DNA of 62,665 bases from JAWXCE01 sp034440495 (GTDB lineage: Bacteria > Pseudomonadota > Alphaproteobacteria > Rhizobiales > Rhodomicrobiaceae): contig JAWXCE010000003.1 in NCBI GenBank assembly GCA_034440495.1, forward strand, positions 1-62,665. The letters are read 5' to 3'. Both the position numbers and the translations under genes were made by a program. Under the pieces are notes generated by a model. That model searched no databases. It was not told where the DNA came from and saw only the letters and a program-made list of their open reading frames with translations. Of the stretch, positions 34,046 through 42,125 are shown piece by piece. The first letter of the stretch is position 1, and each line of letters starts with the position of its first letter.

Positions 34046-34828
34046 TCAAGCGTGGAGGACGGAGGAGACGAGGAGCTGCGTGTAGGCGTGCTGCGGGTCG
34101 TCGAGGACCTGATCGGTGATGCCGGTCTCCACGACTTCGCCGCGCCGCATCACCATCAGCCGGTGCGCGATGAGCCGGGCGACCGCCAGATCGTGCGTGA
34201 CGATAATGGCCGATAGGCCGAGTCCGGAGGTGAGCGAGCGCAGCAGGTCGAGCAGCTTGGCCTGCACGGACACGTCAAGCCCGCCGGTCGGTTCATCCAT
34301 GAACACGAGGCGCGGGCCCGTGACGAGATTGCGTGCGATCTGCAGCCGCTGCTGCATGCCGCCGGAGAACGTGCGCGGCAGGTCGTCCAGCCGCGCGCCA
34401 TCGATCTCGACCTTCGCCAGCCAGTCGAGCGCCGTATCGCGGATGCCGCCATAATGGCGAGCGCCGACCGCCATCAGCCGCTCGCCGACATTCGCGCCCG
34501 CGCTCACACTTAGCCGCAGGCCATCACGCGGGTTCTGGTGCACGAAGGCGAGGTCGGTGCGCATCAGGAGGCGCAAGCGCGGCTCGGAGAGAGCGTGCAG
34601 ATCGGCTTCCGCGCCATCGCGCATTGTGTAAAGCACGCGGCCCGCGTCCGGCCGCATCCGCCCGGCGAGAATGTTGAGCAGCGTCGTCTTGCCCGACCCG
34701 CTCTCGCCCACGATGCCCATCACCTCGCCGGGAAACAGCTCAAACGAGATGTCGCGACATGCGTGGATGCCGCCGAAGCGTTTGTCCAAGCTATGCGCGA
34801 TGAAGAGAGGCATTGCGTCTTTTTTCAT
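34046..34828 (-). CDS. phnK: Phosphonate C-P lyase system ATPase PhnK
   Basis: 260 residues. An ABC-type ATPase: Walker A (MGIVGESGSGKTTLLNILAG), signature FSGGMQQRLQIARNL, Walker B VFMDEPTGGLD, with RDGAEADLHALSEPRLRLLM and VHQNPRDGLRLSVSAGANVG characteristic of PhnK. In the known machinery PhnK binds the PhnGHIJ core. No phnG, H, I or J is present upstream; the next gene is the divergent pentapeptide-repeat protein. Start ATG 34828; an ATG at 34813 is a possible alternative. Confidence 0.94.
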   Translation of the reverse strand: MKKDAMPLFIAHSLDKRFGGIHACRDISFELFPGEVMGIVGESGSGKTTLLNILAGRMRPDAGRVLYTMRDGAEADLHALSEPRLRLLMRTDLAFVHQNPRDGLRLSVSAGANVGERLMAVGARHYGGIRDTALDWLAKVEIDGARLDDLPRTFSGGMQQRLQIARNLVTGPRLVFMDEPTGGLDVSVQAKLLDLLRSLTSGLGLSAIIVTHDLAVARLIAHRLMVMRRGEVVETGITDQVLDDPQHAYTQLLVSSVLHA

Positions 34829-34895
34829 AACGCCGTTCTAATGCTAAAGCTGCGTCAAGACAATGACGGCGGCGGGCGGGACTAGGGGGCGGGGC

Positions 34896-36287
34896 ATGAA
34901 ACGGGACGAAACAGTTGCGCTGTTTTTGCAGGGCAAGGACGCGTGGAACGCGTGGGCGGAGACGATGCTCGCCAAGAAGGCAGAGCTGGAGAAAGCCGGG
35001 ACGTGGCAGGTCAATAATCCAGGCGAAGGCCAGAACGATGCAACGCGCGGCTGGACCGCCGCCGCCAGCATGGACCTGTCCGGCGTGCGCTTCATGACGC
35101 GCGCGCTTGCGGACGCGCCTGAAAAGCAGGCCGGATCAGATGAAGAAGTGTCTGCCCCGCCGGAAGGAGATGTCAAGACACTTGTTGTTGAAGACGATGT
35201 GATCGGCTTTGCCGGCTTCATCTTCCCTTGGCGGGCGTGGTTCGAGAGCGCGCAGTTTCACGGGCTGGCGTGGTTCGAGAGCGCGCAGTTTCACGGGGAG
35301 GCGCGGTTCGGGAGCGCGCAGTTTCACGAGCAGGCGTGGTTCGTGAGCGCGCAGTTTCACGAGCTGGCGGGGTTCGAGAGCGCGCAGTTTCACGAGCAGG
35401 CGTGGTTCTGGAGCGCGCAGTTTCTCGGGCAGGCGCGGTTCGGGAGCGCGCAGTTTCACGGGCTGGCGGGGTTCAAGAATGCGACTTTCAAGGCCAGCAC
35501 CTCATTCCGCCGGGCGAAATTCGGCGACAAGAAGAAACGGCAGGACGCCGATTTTACCGGTATCAAGGTGGAGCGCGCCTTCGACATGACAGGCGCGACA
35601 TTTTCGAAAGTGCCCGCCTTCAACCAGGCCGATTTCGCCCAGGCGCCTGATCTCGACGATGTGCGCTATCCGCAGCCGCCGTTCTTCCGCTTCTGGGTGC
35701 GCGGCTGGGAGGATAAGGAAAAGACCGTGCGCCGCGCCGACCCGCTCAAGGCCGACGGCGCGAAATACCGGCATCTGCGCCGCCTCGCCATTCTGGGCCA
35801 CGACCACGAAAACGAATCCAAGGCGTTCAAGGGCGAGACGCGCGCCAAACGCGGCACGGAGCATTATCCGTGGCACGCGGCGTTCTGGTTCGGCGTGCTC
35901 TATGACGCGCTGTCGGATTTCGGCCGGTCGATGATGCGGCCGTTTTATGTCTGGGCGGCGCTGGTGATCGCCTTCGCCTTCCTCTATTTATGGACATCCA
36001 ACGCGCCGTTTGACGGCTGCGCCGCAACCGCCGCTGTGGGACTGGGTAAAAACCTCGCCGCCTGGAGCGAGGCGGCCTATCTGGCGGTGAAGAACGGGCT
36101 GATCGTCATCGGCCTGGGCGCGGAGAGCAAGATCAACCAGGCGCATGCCTGCCTCTATGGCGGCAGCATTCAGGAGCCGGTGTTTCCGCCGGGGCCGTCC
36201 TTCGCGCAGGTGGGGCAAAATCTGCTGTCGGCGCCGCTGATTTTCCTGTTCCTGCTCGCCGTGCGCAACCAGTTCAAGATCAAGTAA
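34896..36287 (+). CDS. Membrane protein with pentapeptide-like repeats
   Basis: 463 residues from ATG 34896 (GGGG about 7 bases upstream); the frame is open to 34863. Residues 114-190 are seven 11-residue repeats of the A-x-F-x-S-A-Q-F-H form (Pentapeptide_3-like right-handed beta helix), followed by diverged copies (FKNATFKASTSFRRAKFG, FDMTGATFSKVPAFNQADF). The C-terminal third has hydrophobic segments (FYVWAALVIAFAFLYLW; APLIFLFLLAV) and a loop with Cys residues. It is likely an inner-membrane protein with a cytoplasmic beta-helix. Role unknown. It is divergent from phnK. Confidence 0.82.
   Translation: MKRDETVALFLQGKDAWNAWAETMLAKKAELEKAGTWQVNNPGEGQNDATRGWTAAASMDLSGVRFMTRALADAPEKQAGSDEEVSAPPEGDVKTLVVEDDVIGFAGFIFPWRAWFESAQFHGLAWFESAQFHGEARFGSAQFHEQAWFVSAQFHELAGFESAQFHEQAWFWSAQFLGQARFGSAQFHGLAGFKNATFKASTSFRRAKFGDKKKRQDADFTGIKVERAFDMTGATFSKVPAFNQADFAQAPDLDDVRYPQPPFFRFWVRGWEDKEKTVRRADPLKADGAKYRHLRRLAILGHDHENESKAFKGETRAKRGTEHYPWHAAFWFGVLYDALSDFGRSMMRPFYVWAALVIAFAFLYLWTSNAPFDGCAATAAVGLGKNLAAWSEAAYLAVKNGLIVIGLGAESKINQAHACLYGGSIQEPVFPPGPSFAQVGQNLLSAPLIFLFLLAVRNQFKIK
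35235..35465 (+). repeat. Seven tandem 33-bp repeats within the pentapeptide gene
   Basis: Units start at 35235, 35268, 35301, 35334, 35367, 35400 and 35433; an eighth diverged copy follows at 35466. Most of each unit is identical at the DNA level (core GAGAGCGCGCAGTTTCACG or close variants); variation is mainly at two or three codons. Such DNA-level uniformity suggests recent expansion or gene conversion. Confidence 0.95.
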
Positions 36288-36308
36288 CTCATAAAAGCGA
36301 CGAACAGC

Positions 36309-38399
36309 ATGAGTGACATCCGCACACGCTACACCACCTGCCCGCATGATTGCCCGAGCGTTTGCGCGCTTGAGGTGGAGATGCTGGAGGGCGAGCGCAT
36401 CGGGCGGGTGCGCGGGGCGAGGGATCATCCCTACACGGCGGGTGTCATCTGCGAGAAGGTGGCGCGCTATGCGGAGCGCATTCACCACCCGGAGCGGCTG
36501 CTGCATCCGTTGCAGCGCAAGGGCGCGAAGGGCGGCGGCGATTGGCGGCGCATAAGCTGGGATGCCGCGCTCGACGAAACCGCCGAGGCGCTGCTGAAGG
36601 CCGAAGCCCGCCATGGGCCTGAGGCGGTCTGGCCGTATTATTACGCGGGCACGATGGGCCTCGTGCAGCGCGACGGCATCCAGCGCCTGCGCCACGCCAA
36701 GCGCTATTCCCGCCAGCATTCGACGGTTTGCGTCAGCCTTTCGTGGGCTGGATGGCTGGCGGGCGTTGGCGCGGTGCGGGGCGTCGACAGCCGCGAAATG
36801 GCGAAGTCCGACCTGATCGTGATCTGGGGCACGAACCCTGTGCACACGCAGATCAATGTGATGACGCTGGTCGCGCAGGCGAAAAAGCGCGGCGCGCGAC
36901 TCGCGGTGGTCGATGTTTACGAGACCGCGACGATGCGCCAGGCCGACATCCCCGTTATGATCCGACCAGGCACGGACGGCGCGCTCGCTTGCGCGATCAT
37001 GCATTCCCTGTTCCGCGATGGTGCAGCGGATTGGGACTATCTGGCGCGCTATACTGATCGTCCGCGCGCGTTCGAGGCGCATCTGGCGGACAAAACCCCG
37101 GAATGGGCAAGCGCGATCACAGGCTTGCCCACCGCTGAAATCGAGGCGTTCGCGATGGCAATCGGGGAGACGAAACGCGCGTTTTTCCGCATCGGCTATG
37201 GCTTCACCCGCTCGCGCAACGGCGCATCGAACATGCACGCTGTATCCTCGATCCCGGCGGTGACGGGTGCCTGGGCGCATGAGGGCGGGGGCGCCCTGCA
37301 CTCCGGCTCGGGGCTGTTCGGCCTGAACAAATCGCTGATCGAGGGGCATGACGTGCTCGATCAATCCGTGCGCCAGCTCGATCAATCGCGCATTGGCCCG
37401 ATTTTGTGCGGCGGCGAATGCGATTTGCGCGGCGGACCGCCCGTTACGGCGCTCCTTATCCAGAACACAAACCCGGTTTCGATCGCCCCCGAGCAGACGC
37501 TCGTGAAGCGCGGCTTTGCGCGTGAGGATTTGTTCACCTGCGTGCACGAGCAGTTCATGACCGAGACGGCGGAGATGGCGGACCTTGTGCTGCCCGCGAC
37601 GATGTTCATGGAGCACGACGACATTTACACCGCTGCGGCGCATCCCAGCCTGATGTTCGGGCCGAAAGTGGTGGATGCGCCCGGCGAGTGCCGCTCTAAC
37701 CACTGGGTGCTGCGCGAACTGGCGCGGCGGCTCGGCGCTTCGCATCGCGGCTTTGAGATGAGCGAGCGCGAGATCATCGACTGGACGCTGAAGGAGAGCG
37801 GGCGCGGCGACCTTGCGCAAATCGAGTGCGACCGCTGGATCGACTTCACGGCACCGTTTGAGGAGGCGCATTTTCTCAATGGTTTCGCGCAAGCCGATGG
37901 TAAATTCCGCTTCAAGGTCGATTGGCCGTCGGTGAAATTTCCAAATCCCGGCACGCTTGAAATGGCAAGCGAAATGCCACTGTTGCCCGATCACTGGGCG
38001 GTGACTGAAGAAGCGGACGCCGCGCATCCATTCCGTTTGGTAACGGCCCCCGCGCGCACGTTTCTAAACTCCAGCTTTACCGAAACGCCCGGCAGCCAGA
38101 AGCGTGAGGGGCGCCCGGAAGCGATGATGCACCCGCACGACGCCGCAGCGCTGGGCATCTCGGACGGCGATTTGGTAACGCTCGGCAACGCGCGGGGCGA
38201 GGTGATATTGCATGCGAAGCTATTCAATGGCGTGCGGCGCGGCGTGGTCATCGCGGAGGGGATCTGGCCGAACAGGGCGCATCGCGGCGGTGCGGGCATA
38301 AATACGCTGGTCGGCGCGGATGCCAGCGCGCCCTTCGGCGGCGCCGCGTTCCATGACAGCCACGTTTGCATCAAGGTTGCTGCGCCTCGCACTGCTTAA
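36309..38399 (+). CDS. Molybdopterin-dependent oxidoreductase (DMSO reductase family)
   Basis: 696 residues. The N-terminus binds a 4Fe-4S cluster through C11-x3-C15-x3-C19 and C48 (TTCPHDCPSVCALEV, VICEKVARYAERI). Molybdopterin-binding regions follow: VIWGTNPVHTQINVM, VDVYETATMRQADIPVMIRP, GGALHSGSGLFGLN, and a C-terminal MopB-binding domain (MMHPHDAAALGISDGDLVTL). Length suits a single-subunit catalytic protein. No Tat signal is seen, so it is cytoplasmic. The likely metal-ligand segment is STVCVSLSWAGW near residue 140. Substrate unknown; no partner subunit genes are adjacent. Confidence 0.9.
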   Translation: MSDIRTRYTTCPHDCPSVCALEVEMLEGERIGRVRGARDHPYTAGVICEKVARYAERIHHPERLLHPLQRKGAKGGGDWRRISWDAALDETAEALLKAEARHGPEAVWPYYYAGTMGLVQRDGIQRLRHAKRYSRQHSTVCVSLSWAGWLAGVGAVRGVDSREMAKSDLIVIWGTNPVHTQINVMTLVAQAKKRGARLAVVDVYETATMRQADIPVMIRPGTDGALACAIMHSLFRDGAADWDYLARYTDRPRAFEAHLADKTPEWASAITGLPTAEIEAFAMAIGETKRAFFRIGYGFTRSRNGASNMHAVSSIPAVTGAWAHEGGGALHSGSGLFGLNKSLIEGHDVLDQSVRQLDQSRIGPILCGGECDLRGGPPVTALLIQNTNPVSIAPEQTLVKRGFAREDLFTCVHEQFMTETAEMADLVLPATMFMEHDDIYTAAAHPSLMFGPKVVDAPGECRSNHWVLRELARRLGASHRGFEMSEREIIDWTLKESGRGDLAQIECDRWIDFTAPFEEAHFLNGFAQADGKFRFKVDWPSVKFPNPGTLEMASEMPLLPDHWAVTEEADAAHPFRLVTAPARTFLNSSFTETPGSQKREGRPEAMMHPHDAAALGISDGDLVTLGNARGEVILHAKLFNGVRRGVVIAEGIWPNRAHRGGAGINTLVGADASAPFGGAAFHDSHVCIKVAAPRTA

Positions 38400-38626
38400 G
38401 CGTCGCCCAGTTTTTTATCGCCCTTCAGCAACGCGACAATCGCCATGGCATGCCCGCGACCAAGGTCGAAGTCCTGCTTGAGCCAATCCACGATTGCCCC
38501 AGCCTTAACGCCTTTGAGAAGGCCATCCTTGTCGGCAAATCCCTTCGCGGCGACCAAGGCGCGAAAGTCTTCAGGCGACTTGCCGGTTTTTGCCTGGATA
38601 TTGTCGAGATAGGCCTGGAACGACAT
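38396..38626 (-). CDS. DUF4287 domain protein
   Basis: 76 residues. The whole protein is the domain: MSFQAYLDNIQAKTGKSPED, FRALVAAKGFADKDGLLKG, AIVDWLKQDFDLGRGHAMAI. Function unknown in the family. Its 3' end overlaps the convergent oxidoreductase stop by 4 bases. Confidence 0.88.
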   Translation of the reverse strand: MSFQAYLDNIQAKTGKSPEDFRALVAAKGFADKDGLLKGVKAGAIVDWLKQDFDLGRGHAMAIVALLKGDKKLGDA

Positions 38627-38760
38627 GTTCTGTCCCTCATTACAATGCGGATTTTACCACGCCGCCATCAACGCGCAAGGTGGCGTTATTCATGGCAAGC
38701 TTCAGTATTTACAATGTCAGCCAAACATTTAAGGTCGGGTGGCTGAAAAGGAGAGGCGCG

Positions 38761-39078
38761 ATGTTTATCGTCATGAACCGGTTTTGTGTGGTGAAGGGTC
38801 AGGAGCCCGCGTTCGAGGCCGCGTGGCTGAACCGCGAGGTGCACATCAATCGCGAGCCCGGTTTCGTCGCGTTTCACCTGCTGAAGGGCGGTGAGGCTGA
38901 GGATCACACTCTGTACATTTCGCACACCATGTGGGCGGATTACGCGGTGTTCGAGGCGTGGACGAAGTCCGAAAGCTTCCGCCTCGCGCACAAGGACGCG
39001 GGGCAAACCCGCAGCTATTTCCTCGGCGGCCCGCAACTGGAAATGTTCGACGCTCTGCAGGTAATCGCCCCGGCTTAA
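38761..39078 (+). CDS. ABM/IsdG-like monooxygenase
   Basis: 105 residues from ATG 38761, preceded by AAGGAGAG. The open frame extends to 38590 without similarity. The sequence MFIVMNRFCVVKGQEPAFEA, REPGFVAFHLLKGGEAEDH and YISHTMWADYAVFEAWTKSE fits the antibiotic biosynthesis monooxygenase/heme-degrading fold (HmuQ/IsdG type). It may act in heme turnover, but the heme-ligand residue is not certain and no heme-uptake genes are nearby. Confidence 0.82.
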   Translation: MFIVMNRFCVVKGQEPAFEAAWLNREVHINREPGFVAFHLLKGGEAEDHTLYISHTMWADYAVFEAWTKSESFRLAHKDAGQTRSYFLGGPQLEMFDALQVIAPA

Positions 39079-39311
39079 ACCTTTAACCAGCTTGTTTTCG
39101 TGAGAATTCGCATCGCGCTTTCTTCAGATGCAAACGTCAAGACGGCGTGCCGCCGCCCATTCAGCATACTTACAATGTCATCCGCAGAACAATTCCCGAG
39201 CCTAAGCCAAATGCATTTCGGCGGCGTTGTCCGAGACGTGGCCAAGGCTTGTATTAACAAAAAGTTAAAAGAGTGGACAGCAGACCAGTTCTGTTTAGGG
39301 TCAAGTAAGAG

Positions 39312-40670
39312 CTAAAGATGGAAGGGGAGCGCGCCGCCGTCGGGGGTTAGCGTCACCGTGGCTGAGATGCGGGCGGGGACTTCGCCTAGGTACTCCGGGC
39401 GGAATTTGCGCAGGAGTTGCGTGAGCGCGAGGCTGTTCTCGATGATCGACAACTGCCCGCCGATGCAGCTCCGCTTGCCGAGCGAAAACGGCATGTAAAT
39501 ATACGGGTGGCTCGCCTGTCGCGCGCGGATGGCGTCGGGCATAAAGCGCTCTGGCCGAAACGCTTCCGGCTCTGGCCACCATTTCTCCGAGTGATGCACC
39601 ACATAGGCCGATAGCACCATCTTGTCGCCCGGCTGCACTTTCTGACCGGCGATTTCGTCCTCGGCGGTTGCAACCCGGATGAAGCTCCAGATCGGCGGGT
39701 ACAGCCGCATCGTCTCGTAGATTACGGCGCGGGTATAATGCAGGTTCTGCAACTCCTGCCAGTTCGGCGTGCGCTCGCCGTAAACCGCGTGGCCCTCGGC
39801 GAGAATGCGGTCGCCGACCTCCGGATGCAGGTGGATGAGATAGAACGCCCAGGCTAGCGTCAGCGCCGTCGTCTCCGTGCCCGCCCACAGATACTGCTTC
39901 ATCTCATCCAGCACCTGCTGGCGGTCGAACTCCGGCTTCCCGTCATCCGCCATCAACCCGTCGAGAATGGTCATCAGCGTTTTTTCGCGATGATCGCGCG
40001 GGACGGCGCCCAGCACCTGCGGTGGAACGGAAATCCATGTGGCGATAGCGTCCGCCGCCTCGTTTTCCAGCGGCACCTCGGAAAGCTCACCATTCACCTT
40101 TTGCAGCCGGATGTTTTTATGCTGCGCCACGTCCGTATAGGTCTTCACCGCGGAAAACACCGCCTCCGGGTTGAACGGCATCTCGCGATCGAACAGCGCC
40201 TTGCAGATCATGGACGCGGCGAGCGTCCACGTCTCCTGCAGCATGTTGAATTCCTCGCCCGTCTCCGCCAGCCGCTCCCATGCGCGCGAGCGATCCTGCA
40301 CGGATGACATGAGATAAGGCACATAGCCCGTAAACATCATCGGCTGGAACGCGGGCTGCTGCGGCATCCGAATTTTCTGCCACAGCGCGCCATCCACGGT
40401 AATCATGGACTTGCCAAAGATCGGCGTTAGCCCGTCAAAATATTTGCCGTATTTGTCAACGTTCGTAATCAGGCAATGCTTGAAATGCGCGGGGTCTGTC
40501 AGGAAGAAAATCCGCTCGTCCTTGAGATTGACCTTGATGCAGCCGCCATACTTGTCCGCCATGCGCATGAGGTTCTGGATCGGCTGATCGGATTTGGCCA
40601 GCATCGTCAGCTTGAACCATATGCTTTCGCGCTCGCCGAGCGTTTGAGCGTGTATATGCGCGCTATCCAT
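39312..40670 (-). CDS. Cytochrome P450
   Basis: 452 residues. All hallmarks are present: I-helix oxygen-activation motif LWAGTETTALTLAWAF, K-helix ExxR in YETMRLYP, the PERF region RPERFMP, and the heme-binding loop MPFSLGKRSCIGG with the proximal Cys. The sequence resembles the CYP4/CYP102-like fatty-acid and terpene hydroxylase style more than classic bacterial CYP101 types. No ferredoxin or reductase gene is adjacent. No membrane anchor. Monocistronic, with 233 empty bases before the preceding gene. Confidence 0.95.
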   Translation of the reverse strand: MDSAHIHAQTLGERESIWFKLTMLAKSDQPIQNLMRMADKYGGCIKVNLKDERIFFLTDPAHFKHCLITNVDKYGKYFDGLTPIFGKSMITVDGALWQKIRMPQQPAFQPMMFTGYVPYLMSSVQDRSRAWERLAETGEEFNMLQETWTLAASMICKALFDREMPFNPEAVFSAVKTYTDVAQHKNIRLQKVNGELSEVPLENEAADAIATWISVPPQVLGAVPRDHREKTLMTILDGLMADDGKPEFDRQQVLDEMKQYLWAGTETTALTLAWAFYLIHLHPEVGDRILAEGHAVYGERTPNWQELQNLHYTRAVIYETMRLYPPIWSFIRVATAEDEIAGQKVQPGDKMVLSAYVVHHSEKWWPEPEAFRPERFMPDAIRARQASHPYIYMPFSLGKRSCIGGQLSIIENSLALTQLLRKFRPEYLGEVPARISATVTLTPDGGALPFHL

Positions 40671-40744
40671 ATGCCCTAATATCCCGTAACCTTCCCCCAG
40701 ACTCTTAAACGCGCTGCGGGTGGCTGTCCAGCAGGTGGGGTGAT

Positions 40745-41095
40745 ATGGGCTATCTAGCTTTGAAAGCGTTACTGTCCGGCGCCATCATCATGGTGGTGTC
40801 GGAGGTGTCGAAGCGCAGTCCTTCCCTCGGCGCGCTCATCGTGTCGCTGCCGCTTACCTCCATCCTCGCGATGATCTGGATGTGGCGCGATGGTGTAAAC
40901 GATGCCCGCATCGCCACTCACGCCGCCGCCACTTTCTGGTATGTGCTGCCATCGTTGCCGATGTTTTTGGTGATGCCTTGGCTGATGCGGGCAGGCCATG
41001 GTTTCTGGCTTGCTCTAGCTGCCGGGTGCGCCATCACAGCCGCGCTGTACTTGGCAATGATCTTTTTATTAGCAAGGTTTGACATCATTCTGTAA
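40745..41095 (+). CDS. DUF3147 family membrane protein
   Basis: 116 residues. Four hydrophobic segments are visible (LALKALLSGAIIMVVSEVS; LGALIVSLPLTSILAMIWMW; FWYVLPSLPMFLVMPWLM; FWLALAAGCAITAALYLAMI). The SKRSPSLGALIVSLPLTS motif is typical of DUF3147. Inner membrane, function unknown. Confidence 0.85.
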   Translation: MGYLALKALLSGAIIMVVSEVSKRSPSLGALIVSLPLTSILAMIWMWRDGVNDARIATHAAATFWYVLPSLPMFLVMPWLMRAGHGFWLALAAGCAITAALYLAMIFLLARFDIIL

Positions 41096-41212
41096 GTACC
41101 AGAAACGTATGTTCTTTTTATGTTTTTTTGTATAAAATCGCAACTTGCTTTTGCAGCAACATTACCTCCGCGTCGGAGTTGTGGGATTATCCACAGCTAT
41201 AAGGGAGGAGTG

Positions 41213-41471
41213 ATGAGAAAAGCAATTATCGCGGCATTGGCGCTGACAGTATTTGCACCTGCCGGTTTTGCCGCAGATGTTGAAGCCTCGAAAGAAGAAG
41301 CCGCAAAGGGTCGCCGAGGCTTTGAAAGCATGGGGCTGCGAGCCGGGCGACGAAATCGAGAAAGAGACTTCGGGTATTTTTAAACTTGACGGTTCAAAGT
41401 GCAAGGCCGGTCAGTATGACGTTAAGGTCAGCAAAGACTACAAAGTGATAAGCATCACTGGCGACCAATTA
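41213..41471 (+). pseudogene. Frameshifted small secreted PepSY-like protein
   Basis: ATG 41213 follows a strong ribosome site (AAGGGAGGAG). It encodes a signal peptide (MRKAIIAALALTVFAPAGFA) and DVEASKEEAAK, then the frame breaks at the GGG of 41308-41310. In the +1 frame the similarity goes on: VAEALKAWGCEPGDEIEKET, FKLDGSKCKAGQYDVKVSKD, YKVISITGDQ. Removing one G restores a single PepSY_2-like reading frame. No stop is found near the expected end in the second frame, so the 3' boundary (here set at the purN stop) is uncertain. Either a real pseudogene or an indel error. Confidence 0.65.
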
Positions 41472-42125
41472 CTATGGGGAAGCGGCGCTGAAAAGCGCGC
41501 CGCTTTTCCCCTCTGGCGAACGGAAACGCACGGCGTCGCCATCCGCCCATGCCTCGCCCGACGCGATAAGGCGCAGGGCGTGCGGGTAAAGTTTATGCTC
41601 GGTGGCGAGGACGCGCTGGCCAAGCGTTTCGGCCGTGTCATCCGGCAAAACGGGCACGGCGGCCTGCGCCACGATTGGCCCCTCATCCATCTCGAAGCGC
41701 ACGAAATGCACGGTGCAGCCAGTAATGCGCACGCCCGCCTCAAGCGCCCGTTCATGCGTATGCAGACCGCGAAAGGCGGGGAGCAGCGATGGGTGAATGT
41801 TGAGTTGCCGGTTGCGCCACACCTCGACGAAATCGGTGGTGAGCAGGCGCATGAAACCTGCATTGCAGATCAGCTCGACGCCCGCGTTGACCAGCGCGCG
41901 GTGCATGACCGCCTCAAAATCGCCGCGCGTCGGGTAGGCTTTGTGATCGATGGCGACGGCGAGAATGCCCTCCGCGCGCGCCGTCTCCAGCCCTGCCGCA
42001 TCCGGGCTGTTCGATATAACCACCACGATTTCCGCCGGGTAATCGGGCGCGCGGCACGCCTCGATCAGCGCCGCCATGTTCGAGCCGCGCCCAGAAATAA
42101 GGATGCCGACGCGCTTTTTCGTCAT
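41472..42125 (-). CDS. purN: Phosphoribosylglycinamide formyltransferase PurN
   Basis: 217 residues. It transfers a formyl group from 10-formyl-THF to GAR in purine synthesis. Motifs: VGILISGRGSNMAALIEA (phosphate binding), AGFMRLLTTDFVEVWRNRQL, the catalytic NIHPSLLPAFRGLHTHERAL with His, and GPIVAQAAVPVLPDDTA. ATG 42125 overlaps the purM stop (ATGA), giving a purM-purN operon. Confidence 0.97.
   Translation of the reverse strand: MTKKRVGILISGRGSNMAALIEACRAPDYPAEIVVVISNSPDAAGLETARAEGILAVAIDHKAYPTRGDFEAVMHRALVNAGVELICNAGFMRLLTTDFVEVWRNRQLNIHPSLLPAFRGLHTHERALEAGVRITGCTVHFVRFEMDEGPIVAQAAVPVLPDDTAETLGQRVLATEHKLYPHALRLIASGEAWADGDAVRFRSPEGKSGALFSAASP

Noticed and set aside
35235..35498. Possible CRISPR-like array
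   Set aside because: The repeats are contiguous, without spacers, and encode an in-frame protein repeat.
35136..35650. Repetitive proteins in other frames over the 33-bp repeats
   Set aside because: A 33-bp repeat looks periodic in all six frames; only the frame starting at 34896 has family character and membrane segments.
35988..38027. Long minus-strand open frame (679 codons) opposite the molybdopterin oxidoreductase
   Set aside because: Antisense shadow of a recognisable enzyme; low-complexity Arg/Ala/His composition and no start signal.
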